Origin: a virus
IMG/VR virus record: IMGVR_UViG_3300048930_000169
Coordinates: 1-28,859 of that record
DNA: 28,859 nucleotides
Direction: 5' to 3' (one strand)
Shown: positions 1-6,744 of the stretch, one piece after another
Layout of the letters: every line of letters begins with the position of its first letter
Numbering within the stretch: position 1 is the first letter of the stretch
Position numbers and translations under genes: made by a program
Notes under the pieces: generated by a model
Seen by the model: only the letters and a program-made list of their open reading frames with translations
What the model was told of the DNA's origin: nothing
Databases searched by the model: none

Positions 1-10
1 CTCTCTACAC

Positions 11-15
11 CCTCC
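11..15 (-). promoter_or_regulatory. Possible ribosome binding site for a gene beyond the left edge
   Basis: On the minus strand GGAGG lies 10 bases from the window edge. It would suit a start codon just outside the window. The start itself cannot be seen, so this is only suggestive. Confidence 0.25.
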
Positions 16-55
16 GCACCCAGATATTCGGGGAGGCGAGCGATGGGGAGTGAGA

Positions 56-100
56 CTTGTGTAACGTCAAATAATCACAAAGCCGCTTGTGTAACGTCAA
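56..100. repeat. Two direct copies of a 15-bp repeat
   Basis: The 15-mer CTTGTGTAACGTCAA occurs at 56-70 and again, identical, at 86-100, a spacing of 30 bp or about three helical turns. The gap also holds CACAA, which can pair with the TTGTG of the first copy. The repeats lie in the gene-free 1-150 stretch after the last beta-helix gene. On the minus strand each copy begins with TTGACG, like a -35 box. Operator, regulator-binding or promoter-repeat roles are all possible; none is proven. Confidence 0.75.
71..100 (-). promoter_or_regulatory. Candidate leftward promoter inside the direct repeats
   Basis: Reading leftward, TTGACG (100-95) is followed after 18 bases by GATTAT (76-71), which matches four of six -10 positions and has TG one base upstream (extended -10 form). 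It would drive the gene beyond the left edge. The second repeat copy lies directly downstream, where a repressor could act. This is inferred from base composition only. Confidence 0.3.
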
Positions 101-150
101 CCGCCATTTCACTAAACACAAAGGAGCCACCCCATGGACGCTGAGGGGAC

Positions 151-1089
151 CTAAATCGCCCCAATAGAAGCCAGAGCGGCCCGTACAGCGTCTTTCTGCG
201 CTTGGGTGAAGGAAACGCCCACTGAAACAGGAATAGGCTCTGTGGGCGCTTCTACGGGCGTTGCGAACACCCTCGCGCGCCATGCCGCAACGAGAGCAGC
301 TTCTTGTGAGGGATCAATCGCCGTATTGAGATAATTGTCCACTGGTGCCAGTTTGGAGAATGTGTCTAGTTTATACTGCTTGGCTTTGTTGCCTTTGAGA
401 GTAACTCCCGTCCCGGTTCGCGTGATTTTGGAAAGCAGGTCCGTAAAGCTTACAACCTCGTTATCTTCGCACCCCCCCCGACCAGACACGGTAATGCCAT
501 TTGCCAAGCCGATGACAAGGTTTCGGCTTACTTCCAGATTGATGTAGCTAGACCACCCCTTGCTGTTCGCCCCCGCTGGGTCTTGATAGCGCACCGAGAT
601 GCCTTGAAACTTGTCTCCGTTGCCACGATGAGCGCAATTGTCGATAATCTTAAGCCCATCTGAGGGACGGCCAAGGTGCGGATTCCACGGCTGCACTGCG
701 TCAGGATGCTTGCCCAGATTAACCCGGAAATCGGTGAACTCGTTGCGGCTGATAGTCACGTTATCGGTGTCGAGTGGGCGAATGCCGTCTTCGTTCAACT
801 CATGGAACAGGTTCGCGTCAATGAGACTGTCCGTCACATTATCCAGCGTCAGGCCGATGGATCCGCGCGAAACATCATTGCCGGTGAAGCTGATGCCCTT
901 GCTGTTGCTGATTTGCACGGGTCGATTAGTGAGCATGCGGACATCACCTGCCCCTTGATCCCCTACCTTCATATTGCGGATGATGACGTTCTCACACCCG
1001 TCAAGGGTTATGCTGTCCGCTACGCCGTTCTCAATGATGAGAGGAGCGTCGGCGCGGTATTTCTTGTCCTTAAAGGTGATGGCGGTCAT
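151..1089 (-). CDS. Beta-helix receptor-binding or depolymerase-like protein, 312 aa
   Basis: The first two thirds read as short parallel-beta-helix coils with regularly spaced Asn/Asp turns (NVIIRN, GISFTGN, NVTISRN). Residues 128-133 read HPDAVQ, an H-x-D-x-x-Q motif that also occurs in the 998-aa spike upstream. A short alpha-helical tail closes the protein (about 292-312). The ATG overlaps the preceding stop as ATGA, so the two are translated together. I infer a virion-attached accessory spike or polysaccharide-binding/cleaving protein. No catalytic residues can be assigned safely. The coding strand carries a run of eight G (472-479) at residues 204-206, where a one-base slip would remove the last third. 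It is the last gene before the repeats at the left edge. Confidence 0.8.
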   Translation of the reverse strand: MTAITFKDKKYRADAPLIIENGVADSITLDGCENVIIRNMKVGDQGAGDVRMLTNRPVQISNSKGISFTGNDVSRGSIGLTLDNVTDSLIDANLFHELNEDGIRPLDTDNVTISRNEFTDFRVNLGKHPDAVQPWNPHLGRPSDGLKIIDNCAHRGNGDKFQGISVRYQDPAGANSKGWSSYINLEVSRNLVIGLANGITVSGRGGCEDNEVVSFTDLLSKITRTGTGVTLKGNKAKQYKLDTFSKLAPVDNYLNTAIDPSQEAALVAAWRARVFATPVEAPTEPIPVSVGVSFTQAQKDAVRAALASIGAI

Positions 1090-4082
1090 GCGTATGTCCC
1101 TGTTTGCTTGGTCATAGACCCACCGCCGTAGCCAAGGTTTGTAATGCCTCCGGTCGCGTTCCAGGAATTTGCCGTGCTGCCGTCTGTTGCCCCGACCGGG
1201 CCTTGAATAAAGACCATAGGCTGCGTGAGCACGCCAGTAACCGAACCATCTCCGTTTACGCTGAGCATATCTTTGGTGAAGGCGTTGATCACATCAACAT
1301 CTGTAATGTCTGGAATATTAGCCGGATCTTCATAAAGCTCAATCCAAAGTGCTTGCATAGAACCATCCATATTTGTGGAAGTTCCTGCATAGACATCGAA
1401 CAAGCCAATACCTGACGCACCGAAGAAATTGCCTATCGTAAAGGTCTTGGTGCCATTTGTATTGAATACCTCGGTCCCGCCATGAGTGCACAGGGCGTAG
1501 TCTTTGACACACTTGACCACAGTGTCATTGCTTGTCTGAGTAAAGTCGCCAGCAAAAATATATGTGTGCCTGTTGGTCGTATCGGTGCCTATGTCAAAGT
1601 TGACGATAGTTCCGCCTTCTGTGCTGGTATTACCAAGCCACTGGGTCGAGAGCCTTCCAGAACCCAAGGTGGACAACCCAATCTTAGCATAGCCATTAGT
1701 GCCTTTATCCGCCATAACGATTGCGCCATTTGTGAAAGCATCAAACTTCACACCGATGAGAGCAACAACAAAGCCCTTAAACGTGCGTGCATCAGAGGGC
1801 TTCGCTATACGGCTGTATGCTGTGGTTTGGTTATCCGCTGTCGTGTAGAAAGTTGCGGGCGCAGTGATACTCCTGAAAGAATAATCCACACCATCAAGCG
1901 CCACGGTAGAAAGCTTTTGTGTCAGTGCAGATGCAGAGGTAGTGTCCTGAATAACCAAATCCTGCCCCGCCAGCATCGTGCTAGAGCCTGTTGCAATAGC
2001 ACGAATGACCGTCCCGTTCGATGGGTCATATGTCCCCCATGACACACCCGAAGCTGGAACAACATTGATAGAAGTCCCTTCAATTCCGTGCACATAAGCC
2101 CGCGCCGAGGTCACTGTGGCGCTTGTGGTCAAACCTGCCTGATCTTGGAACGCGGTCCATACCTCATGCTCCATATCCGCCGACATCATCGCCGCCAGCG
2201 TTGTATATTGCGTACCTCTAGTGCCTGAAGATACCCCCTTTTCCGCAAGCGCAAGGAAATGGTCATTGACCGTTGGGGTGGCCCTGTTCAAATCAGCAAA
2301 CAGTGGACCAGTCAGAGATGACCTACCAACCGCGCTGTAAATCGGAAGATCAGTAGTATTGTCGCCAGCCGTAATAATCGGAGCGGCTTGACTGGTCGAG
2401 CTAAGCCCCTCGGCAATCATATTTTCAACCCTGATCGGGCCTACAATTGTACTATTGCCAGATGGCTTTGCATTGATGCCTAGCGTTACCCTCGGGAAGT
2501 TGCTGGAATTAGGGCGCGAACCTTCTGGGCTAATATAGACGCTATTCTTGAACCATGATTGGCGCTGGCTGTTAGCAAAGAATCCCTTGTTGGCCGAAGC
2601 GACAAGGTTCTCGAATGATTTTAGGCCGACAAGCACATTGGTATAAAGCATCTGGAAGAATTGGTGCTGGAAAATACCTCTGCACAAAAGATTCACGGAC
2701 GCGAGATTTAGGCCAATGTTCCATCCATATTGACCGGTTTCCGAAGACGGTGCGGTGTTACCGTAGGCTTGAGACGCGTCGCCATGGCTATCGAAGCTGT
2801 CAGATACACCAGGAAGTGGATCAAGTTCAATATTTCGCAGGGCTGTCACCCTGACGCGGCCATTAGAGTCCCAGTTATACCGCAGATAATCATGATACAT
2901 TCGCTCGATCTGATTGTCACAGATTATCATATGGCGACGGGCGCTGGCATTGGCCGTGACTCTTATGCCATCAAACATGTCGTGAATGTAATTATCTGAT
3001 ACGGTAACGGTCGTTCCTGTCCAACCTGCCACATATACAGCCGATGGCATGAAGTATGCGCGGTTATACGCCGCATATGTAGCATCGCCCCAGCCGGTAT
3101 AGATCCGCGTTCCGGTGACTTCAGAGATGAAAATGCTATTTCCGCTATCGCCTACGGTGGACGTATAGGTGTTATTCCCCGATGCTGTTACGCTCATCTG
3201 ATACGTGCCGACGCCGCCCGGCGTCCCGGTCAATTGAGCGAGAATGGTGACGCTGCCAGCCAACTCGGAGATTGTACCGCGCTTGACCACAGTGTCACCA
3301 ACGGCGATGGATTTTCCCGCATGAACGGTGACATTAAGGACATCTGTTCCGCTTGTCACAGACGCGGTAATCATGCCAACGCGGCTCAGTCTGTTGCCGA
3401 ACGCATTCCAATAATCCGGCGAATTGAAGTCGAGCAGTTTTTCCGTAATGTCAAAAGGCGTATGGCTCGCATCCTTGCCGATATAATACTCATTCCACCG
3501 GAATGATCCATTGAAAGCGCCTGACGCATAGTCGAGATAATTAGGCCGTATTCCGCTGTTCTGGACGCCGATATTCTCCCATGTCTGGTACGAACCGGGC
3601 CACGCATTTGGCGCAGTGGGGAAAAGATCAATCGTCCGCTTGAACCCCCATAGATGGACATCGGAAGAGTATTGAATGAAGCCACGCAAAGTGCAGGGCA
3701 ACGCAAGGCGCCTGGTATATCTGTTACCATCGCCCATGGGGTTTGATGTGTAACTGAAATTCTGCGCGTAGAACGATGCTGGCGCGATATAGATCGTGGA
3801 TGTTGCCTTGGTCGGCAATATCCATGTCAGATCAGTCGTGGTCGAACCATTATTATAGTTCGTGCTTCCAACATCCCAATCCGCCCCATCTGGAACAGCG
3901 ATATAATAATTACCTGAAGGCGCGCTGGATACCAGAGACTTAAGATTAGCGACATCAGTGGCCGTCGCATCAGGCGATGCTGGAAGACTTGTAGGCAATG
4001 TGCCAACCGTTAGGACTGTTGAACCGCCGCCACCAACCCTCTGCCCCGAAAGCGACAGTCCAAGACTAAGCCCCATGCTCAT
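1086..4082 (-). CDS. Large tail spike, 998 aa, beta-helix with inserted domain and lectin-like C-terminus
   Basis: A Gly/Ser-rich N-terminus (1-25) probably anchors it to the particle. A beta-helix-type region follows (roughly 130-235 and 335-600, with turns such as SDNYIHDMFDGI) containing H-G-D-A-S-Q at 433-438. It is interrupted at about 236-310 by a beta-rich module with the GTPGGVGTYQMSV signature seen in many phage structural proteins. The C-terminal third (about 750-920) resembles a laminin-G/concanavalin-like sheet fold. These traits fit a host-range tail spike that binds or degrades surface polysaccharide; the enzymatic activity is inference. GGGGA lies six bases before the ATG. The leader upstream holds a long inverted repeat (4117-4186). 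It ends in an ATGA overlap with the 312-aa gene. Confidence 0.85.
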   Translation of the reverse strand: MSMGLSLGLSLSGQRVGGGGSTVLTVGTLPTSLPASPDATATDVANLKSLVSSAPSGNYYIAVPDGADWDVGSTNYNNGSTTTDLTWILPTKATSTIYIAPASFYAQNFSYTSNPMGDGNRYTRRLALPCTLRGFIQYSSDVHLWGFKRTIDLFPTAPNAWPGSYQTWENIGVQNSGIRPNYLDYASGAFNGSFRWNEYYIGKDASHTPFDITEKLLDFNSPDYWNAFGNRLSRVGMITASVTSGTDVLNVTVHAGKSIAVGDTVVKRGTISELAGSVTILAQLTGTPGGVGTYQMSVTASGNNTYTSTVGDSGNSIFISEVTGTRIYTGWGDATYAAYNRAYFMPSAVYVAGWTGTTVTVSDNYIHDMFDGIRVTANASARRHMIICDNQIERMYHDYLRYNWDSNGRVRVTALRNIELDPLPGVSDSFDSHGDASQAYGNTAPSSETGQYGWNIGLNLASVNLLCRGIFQHQFFQMLYTNVLVGLKSFENLVASANKGFFANSQRQSWFKNSVYISPEGSRPNSSNFPRVTLGINAKPSGNSTIVGPIRVENMIAEGLSSTSQAAPIITAGDNTTDLPIYSAVGRSSLTGPLFADLNRATPTVNDHFLALAEKGVSSGTRGTQYTTLAAMMSADMEHEVWTAFQDQAGLTTSATVTSARAYVHGIEGTSINVVPASGVSWGTYDPSNGTVIRAIATGSSTMLAGQDLVIQDTTSASALTQKLSTVALDGVDYSFRSITAPATFYTTADNQTTAYSRIAKPSDARTFKGFVVALIGVKFDAFTNGAIVMADKGTNGYAKIGLSTLGSGRLSTQWLGNTSTEGGTIVNFDIGTDTTNRHTYIFAGDFTQTSNDTVVKCVKDYALCTHGGTEVFNTNGTKTFTIGNFFGASGIGLFDVYAGTSTNMDGSMQALWIELYEDPANIPDITDVDVINAFTKDMLSVNGDGSVTGVLTQPMVFIQGPVGATDGSTANSWNATGGITNLGYGGGSMTKQTGTYA

Positions 4083-4116
4083 TGTGTATTCCCCAGATTT
4101 GATGTAGTGTTCATGT

Positions 4117-4186
4117 GTGACGCGGCGCGGCTACGGACTTTGAGCGCGTGAGCCGAAGCAAGCTGCAACACTGAGGCCCGCGTCAC
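4117..4186. repeat. 9-bp inverted repeat with inner stem between HNH gene and tail spike
   Basis: GTGACGCGG (4117-4125) and CCGCGTCAC (4178-4186) are perfect inverted partners 52 bases apart. CGGCT and AGCCG inside them can form an inner stem. The outer arm covers the stop codon of the endonuclease gene (4183-4185), and no T-run follows, so an ordinary terminator is unlikely. It could be a folded mRNA leader of the tail spike or a mark left by endonuclease-gene insertion. Confidence 0.6.
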
Positions 4187-4788
4187 TCCACACCCCCGGC
4201 GATCATGTCATATTGAGCGGGAACAGCCTTTTTCTCTTTGCCATGCCGCTCTTCAAAGCCGTATTTTACTTCAGCCGCGCTTCTCGCGGCGACAGCGTCC
4301 CCGAAGTCAAGGTATGACCCCAAGCAGATCCGCCGCCTGTCGGCCCTAATATGCGCGATCCACTTCCTTTGATGTTTGCACCAGTAAACGCCGGTCACGC
4401 CTGATTTATTATCTCGGCGCATCGGCATGTTTTTGTGGTTATCCACATGCTTGCAATCTCGTAGATTGGCGATGCGGTTATCCTGCTTGTCGCCGTTAAG
4501 ATGATCGATCTCGCCGCTTGGCCACTCGCCATATACAATCGCCCAAATCACTCTGTGCGAAATACTACTCACACCCATTATCGCGCCAGTTAGATATCCC
4601 AATCTACTTACTTGCTTGAACGCCTCCTTGCCAGCAAACCGGCGATTCCAACTCGCATACACAGATACCCTCGTTGGCCCCCGAAACGATGAAAAGGGCC
4701 TCTCTTTCCAAAATAGCTTTCCGGTTTTTTGATCGTAGTGCAGAAGTTGGCGACACAGTTCAGGCGTGATATTGAGTCGGTTAGCCAT
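4183..4788 (-). CDS. HNH homing endonuclease with AP2 DNA-binding domain, 201 aa
   Basis: Residues 78-110 hold the HNH core: H78, the DH pair at 95-96 and Asn at 104 and 108 (IDHLNGDKQDNRIANLR). Residues about 129-175 match an AP2-type DNA-binding domain (SGVTGVYW, then WIAHIRA and LGSYLDF). Such free-standing genes cut cognate DNA and spread by repair. I start at the ATG at 4788 because the protein then opens MANRLNITPE, as family members do. The reading frame stays open to 4887, where ATGA overlaps the Rz stop, but that extension looks unrelated. It sits between lysis and tail genes, a common landing place, and I see no interrupted gene or obvious intron around it. Function is clear by family; the target is unknown. 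Confidence 0.85.
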   Translation of the reverse strand: MANRLNITPELCRQLLHYDQKTGKLFWKERPFSSFRGPTRVSVYASWNRRFAGKEAFKQVSRLGYLTGAIMGVSSISHRVIWAIVYGEWPSGEIDHLNGDKQDNRIANLRDCKHVDNHKNMPMRRDNKSGVTGVYWCKHQRKWIAHIRADRRRICLGSYLDFGDAVAARSAAEVKYGFEERHGKEKKAVPAQYDMIAGGVE

Positions 4789-4883
4789 GACGAAATAATC
4801 CTTCGTTTTGGTTAGGGCTGGGAGCAGTGTTCGAGCACTGTTCCCGCCCGCTAATTCTACCATTTTCTGATGAGAAGAACAAA

Positions 4884-5378
4884 TCATAACCCGTTATTCT
4901 CGCTGGAATCTTCAATCATTTTGTAGGTTCGGACGCAGGCGTTGTGTCTTGCTTGGAGTTCGGCAGCGGCGGCAGCGTACCTTGTAAGAAACTCCGCATC
5001 ATCCCTTGCCAGTCCCAATCCTGTTCCTGCACATCCATTACCGGAGGCTTCGGCGGTGCCGGGGGCGGGGCGACGTGGACGGTTCCGCAGCTCGGCAAGA
5101 GCAGCGTCGCGCTCATGAGCAATGTCCTTGATTTCATCGTCTCGTTCCTTCTGGATCTGGTAGGCAGTCACCTTCCATGTGTTCTCGGTCGCCCGCCAAC
5201 GCTTGTCGGTTTCGGCTGTAACCGCCGCCATGACCGCTATCTTGGCTGTCAGCTTCTCCAGCGCCGTCTGCGTCCATGACAGGCGTAATGTCTGGATGCC
5301 TGCGAAGATGGCGAGCAAGCCAATGCCCAGCAGCTTCCAGTGCGAGCGGGCGAAGGTGAGGATGGCGAGAGGGGTCAC
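4884..5378 (-). CDS. Rz-like inner-membrane spanin (i-spanin), 164 aa
   Basis: An N-terminal membrane segment (about 13-30, WKLLGIGLLAIFAGI) is followed by a long charged helix likely to form a coiled coil (about 35-100), the plan of lambda Rz. It would span the periplasm and, with the nested lipoprotein Rz1, fuse inner and outer membranes at the last step of lysis. The GTG at 5378 forms a GTGA overlap with the upstream stop and has GGTGG four bases before it, which decided the start; an ATG at 5390 in the same frame is the alternative. The presence of Rz/Rz1 shows a Gram-negative host. Confidence 0.8.
   Translation of the reverse strand: MTPLAILTFARSHWKLLGIGLLAIFAGIQTLRLSWTQTALEKLTAKIAVMAAVTAETDKRWRATENTWKVTAYQIQKERDDEIKDIAHERDAALAELRNRPRRPAPGTAEASGNGCAGTGLGLARDDAEFLTRYAAAAAELQARHNACVRTYKMIEDSSENNGL
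4916..5137 (-). CDS. Rz1-like outer-membrane lipoprotein spanin (o-spanin), 73 aa, nested inside Rz
   Basis: The protein opens with a basic start and a hydrophobic stretch ending in a lipobox, L14-P15-S16-Cys17, the signal-peptidase II cleavage and lipidation site. A proline-rich segment follows (APPPAPPKPP, about 23-32), as in Rz1 proteins. The frame lies wholly inside the Rz gene in a different register, the fully embedded arrangement known from lambda. Together, lipobox, proline richness and position make this a firm call. The mature protein would sit in the inner leaflet of the outer membrane and bind the end of Rz. Confidence 0.85.
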   Translation of the reverse strand: MKSRTLLMSATLLLPSCGTVHVAPPPAPPKPPVMDVQEQDWDWQGMMRSFLQGTLPPLPNSKQDTTPASEPTK

Positions 5379-5722
5379 TGATCCACCCATTCAAAGCGCC
5401 TATCAAACTCCTTTGCTGCCGCGTTATCGGTCACAGCATCAGTGCGAAGCATCTCAGCAATGTAGGATGGGAATAATTCGCGAGGTATGTGGGGAGACAT
5501 GCGATAGGCGAGTGAACGACAGCCATCGGCCCATAGCCCAATGACAACATAACCATTCAAATCACCCTCATAAGAAGCGATCTCCTTGGCATTCTCTATC
5601 ATCTTGCCGCGCCAGTTTTCCGGCTCATCTCCTCCGTCCAGCATAGGGGTATGGAGAACGCGAACCTCAGCGCCGCCATTTTTCATGCGGATACGGCCAA
5701 TTCGAGTGCGAAATTCGCTCAC
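5375..5722 (-). CDS. Uncharacterised protein of the lysis cassette, 115 aa
   Basis: I do not recognise a domain with a known function. The sequence is soluble-looking, with no signal peptide or membrane segment. It starts MSEFRTRIGRIRMKNGGAEV and includes a conserved-looking core (GYVVIGLWADG, about residues 57-67) and MSPHIPRELFPSYIAEMLR (76-94). The start is a GTG at 5722 whose GTGA overlaps the stop of the small membrane protein before it, with a G-rich stretch upstream. Longer readings of this frame only run antiparallel to nothing useful and through the upstream membrane-protein gene in another register. It ends inside the Rz start region. Its tight placement between holin-like and spanin genes suggests a role in or timed with lysis, but that is context only. 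Confidence 0.75.
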   Translation of the reverse strand: MSEFRTRIGRIRMKNGGAEVRVLHTPMLDGGDEPENWRGKMIENAKEIASYEGDLNGYVVIGLWADGCRSLAYRMSPHIPRELFPSYIAEMLRTDAVTDNAAAKEFDRRFEWVDQ

Positions 5723-5961
5723 TGCCCCGCCCCCCGCTGTTGTATCGCCTTTGCAACCCCAAGGTCTTTCGCTGCAACGCCACCACCGCCAAGCAGAATG
5801 AGCGAACCCATACCAGTGCCGAACTCGATAATCGAAAAGACATGATCCGCGAACAAATGCCAGCCGGAATACCCAAGCCCGCACATCGACGAGAGAACCC
5901 AGAGGATACGGCCTGCGTCATAACCCTGATCGTTGACGCCTTTGAGGATGTTCCTGATCAT
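5719..5961 (-). CDS. Small membrane protein, candidate holin or antiholin, 80 aa
   Basis: Two hydrophobic segments (about 17-32, ILWVLSSMCGLGYSGW, and about 46-62, GTGMGSLILLGGGGVAA) separated by a short loop, with a charged N-terminus and a short polar tail, fit a small phage holin with two transmembrane helices. The ATG forms an ATGA overlap with the muramidase stop, and the stop forms a GTGA overlap with the next gene. A second membrane protein lies on the other side of the muramidase, so one may be the holin and the other its partner or inhibitor. Which is which cannot be told from sequence. Confidence 0.7.
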   Translation of the reverse strand: MIRNILKGVNDQGYDAGRILWVLSSMCGLGYSGWHLFADHVFSIIEFGTGMGSLILLGGGGVAAKDLGVAKAIQQRGAGQ

Positions 5962-6473
5962 GCCGACATCCCCTTTGCCCTTGCCTCGACCTGATCGACG
6001 CGGCGCATCCAGCCCTTGCCGAATTGTCCGAATGTCGGGAGTTGCTGTAAAAATGCCCTGCGGCGGTCGCACAGCGCGTCTATGAGCGAGTCAGGGTCTT
6101 TTATCGCTCCGAGCGTCAGTGGCCCTATCTTGCCGTCCTGCGTGGCAAATCCAAGGCACTTTTGCAGATACCGTGCCGCACGGTTCACGCCGCTGTTCAC
6201 CGCGAAGTCGAACACAGCATAATCGAGACCGGAAGGCAGCTTGTCGCCGCTCACTGCATCCCAATACTGCTTGCGGTAGATCGCGCTCACTTCAGGCGGA
6301 GCAATCAGGCGCACGCTCTGCTTCATGAGGCCACGCGCAGCACGCCAGTCGTCATAGACGGCCTGCGTTACACCTTTGTTGGTAGCGCCACCCGGATCGG
6401 CGGGATGATTGACATAGCCGCCCTCGTTTTCGAGCACGTAGGAAAGGGATTGTGGGAAGTTGGTGGCGGTCAT
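5958..6473 (-). CDS. Endolysin, GH108-type N-acetylmuramidase, 171 aa
   Basis: The N-terminus carries the glycoside hydrolase 108 signature ENEGGYVNHPADPGGATNKG (15-34), in which Glu17 is the expected catalytic acid. The C-terminal half (about 95-165) resembles the peptidoglycan-binding domain paired with it, including QDGKIGPLT. The enzyme cuts the glycan backbone of peptidoglycan. There is no signal peptide, so it should need a holin to reach the wall. The ATG at 6473 overlaps the stop of the 90-aa membrane protein as ATGA; an upstream reading to 6596 passes through that gene in another frame and is rejected. Length is usual for the family. Confidence 0.92.
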   Translation of the reverse strand: MTATNFPQSLSYVLENEGGYVNHPADPGGATNKGVTQAVYDDWRAARGLMKQSVRLIAPPEVSAIYRKQYWDAVSGDKLPSGLDYAVFDFAVNSGVNRAARYLQKCLGFATQDGKIGPLTLGAIKDPDSLIDALCDRRRAFLQQLPTFGQFGKGWMRRVDQVEARAKGMSA

Positions 6474-6742
6474 TTCAGCGCCCCCGCTACTGCCAGCTTG
6501 ATCGCGGCCCAGATCACGGCACCAATGGCCCCTAGTGCAACGATGACCTTGCTCACCGCCTGCACCATGCCGCCAAACCATCGGACCGACTTCCACGCCT
6601 CGACAATCTCGCGCGTCTCTTTCACGTCTGTCTTAAGTTCCCCGACTTCCCCGGTTAGCTTTTCCACTGCATCGACAAGCGCCTTAACTTGCGTCTCCAA
6701 GCCCCCGATCCTCGCGTTCATGGTGGTGTGATCCGGTGTCAT
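6470..6742 (-). CDS. Coiled-coil membrane protein, holin-like, 90 aa
   Basis: Residues about 10-48 form a heptad-like charged helix (LETQVKALVDAVEKLTGEVG), and residues about 62-88 a single hydrophobic segment (KVIVALGAIGAVIWAAIKL). This soluble coiled coil plus C-terminal membrane anchor resembles XhlA-type lysis proteins and other one-helix holins. The gene starts two bases after the stop of the 615-aa tail spike and overlaps the muramidase start by ATGA, so it opens the lysis cassette. I call it a holin candidate; an accessory lysis factor is the alternative. Confidence 0.7.
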   Translation of the reverse strand: MTPDHTTMNARIGGLETQVKALVDAVEKLTGEVGELKTDVKETREIVEAWKSVRWFGGMVQAVSKVIVALGAIGAVIWAAIKLAVAGALK

Positions 6743-6744
6743 GG

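Noticed and set aside
56-100. Phage attachment site or CRISPR-like repeats
   Set aside because: Only two copies, no integrase gene in the window and no spacer pattern.
121-154. Plus-strand six-codon frame with AAGGAG upstream
   Set aside because: It is too short and runs into the end of a minus-strand gene; the match to a ribosome binding site is likely chance.
5-283. 92-codon minus-strand frame across the left-edge repeats
   Set aside because: It overlaps the 3' part of the 312-aa gene in another frame, has no good start and only translates the direct repeats.
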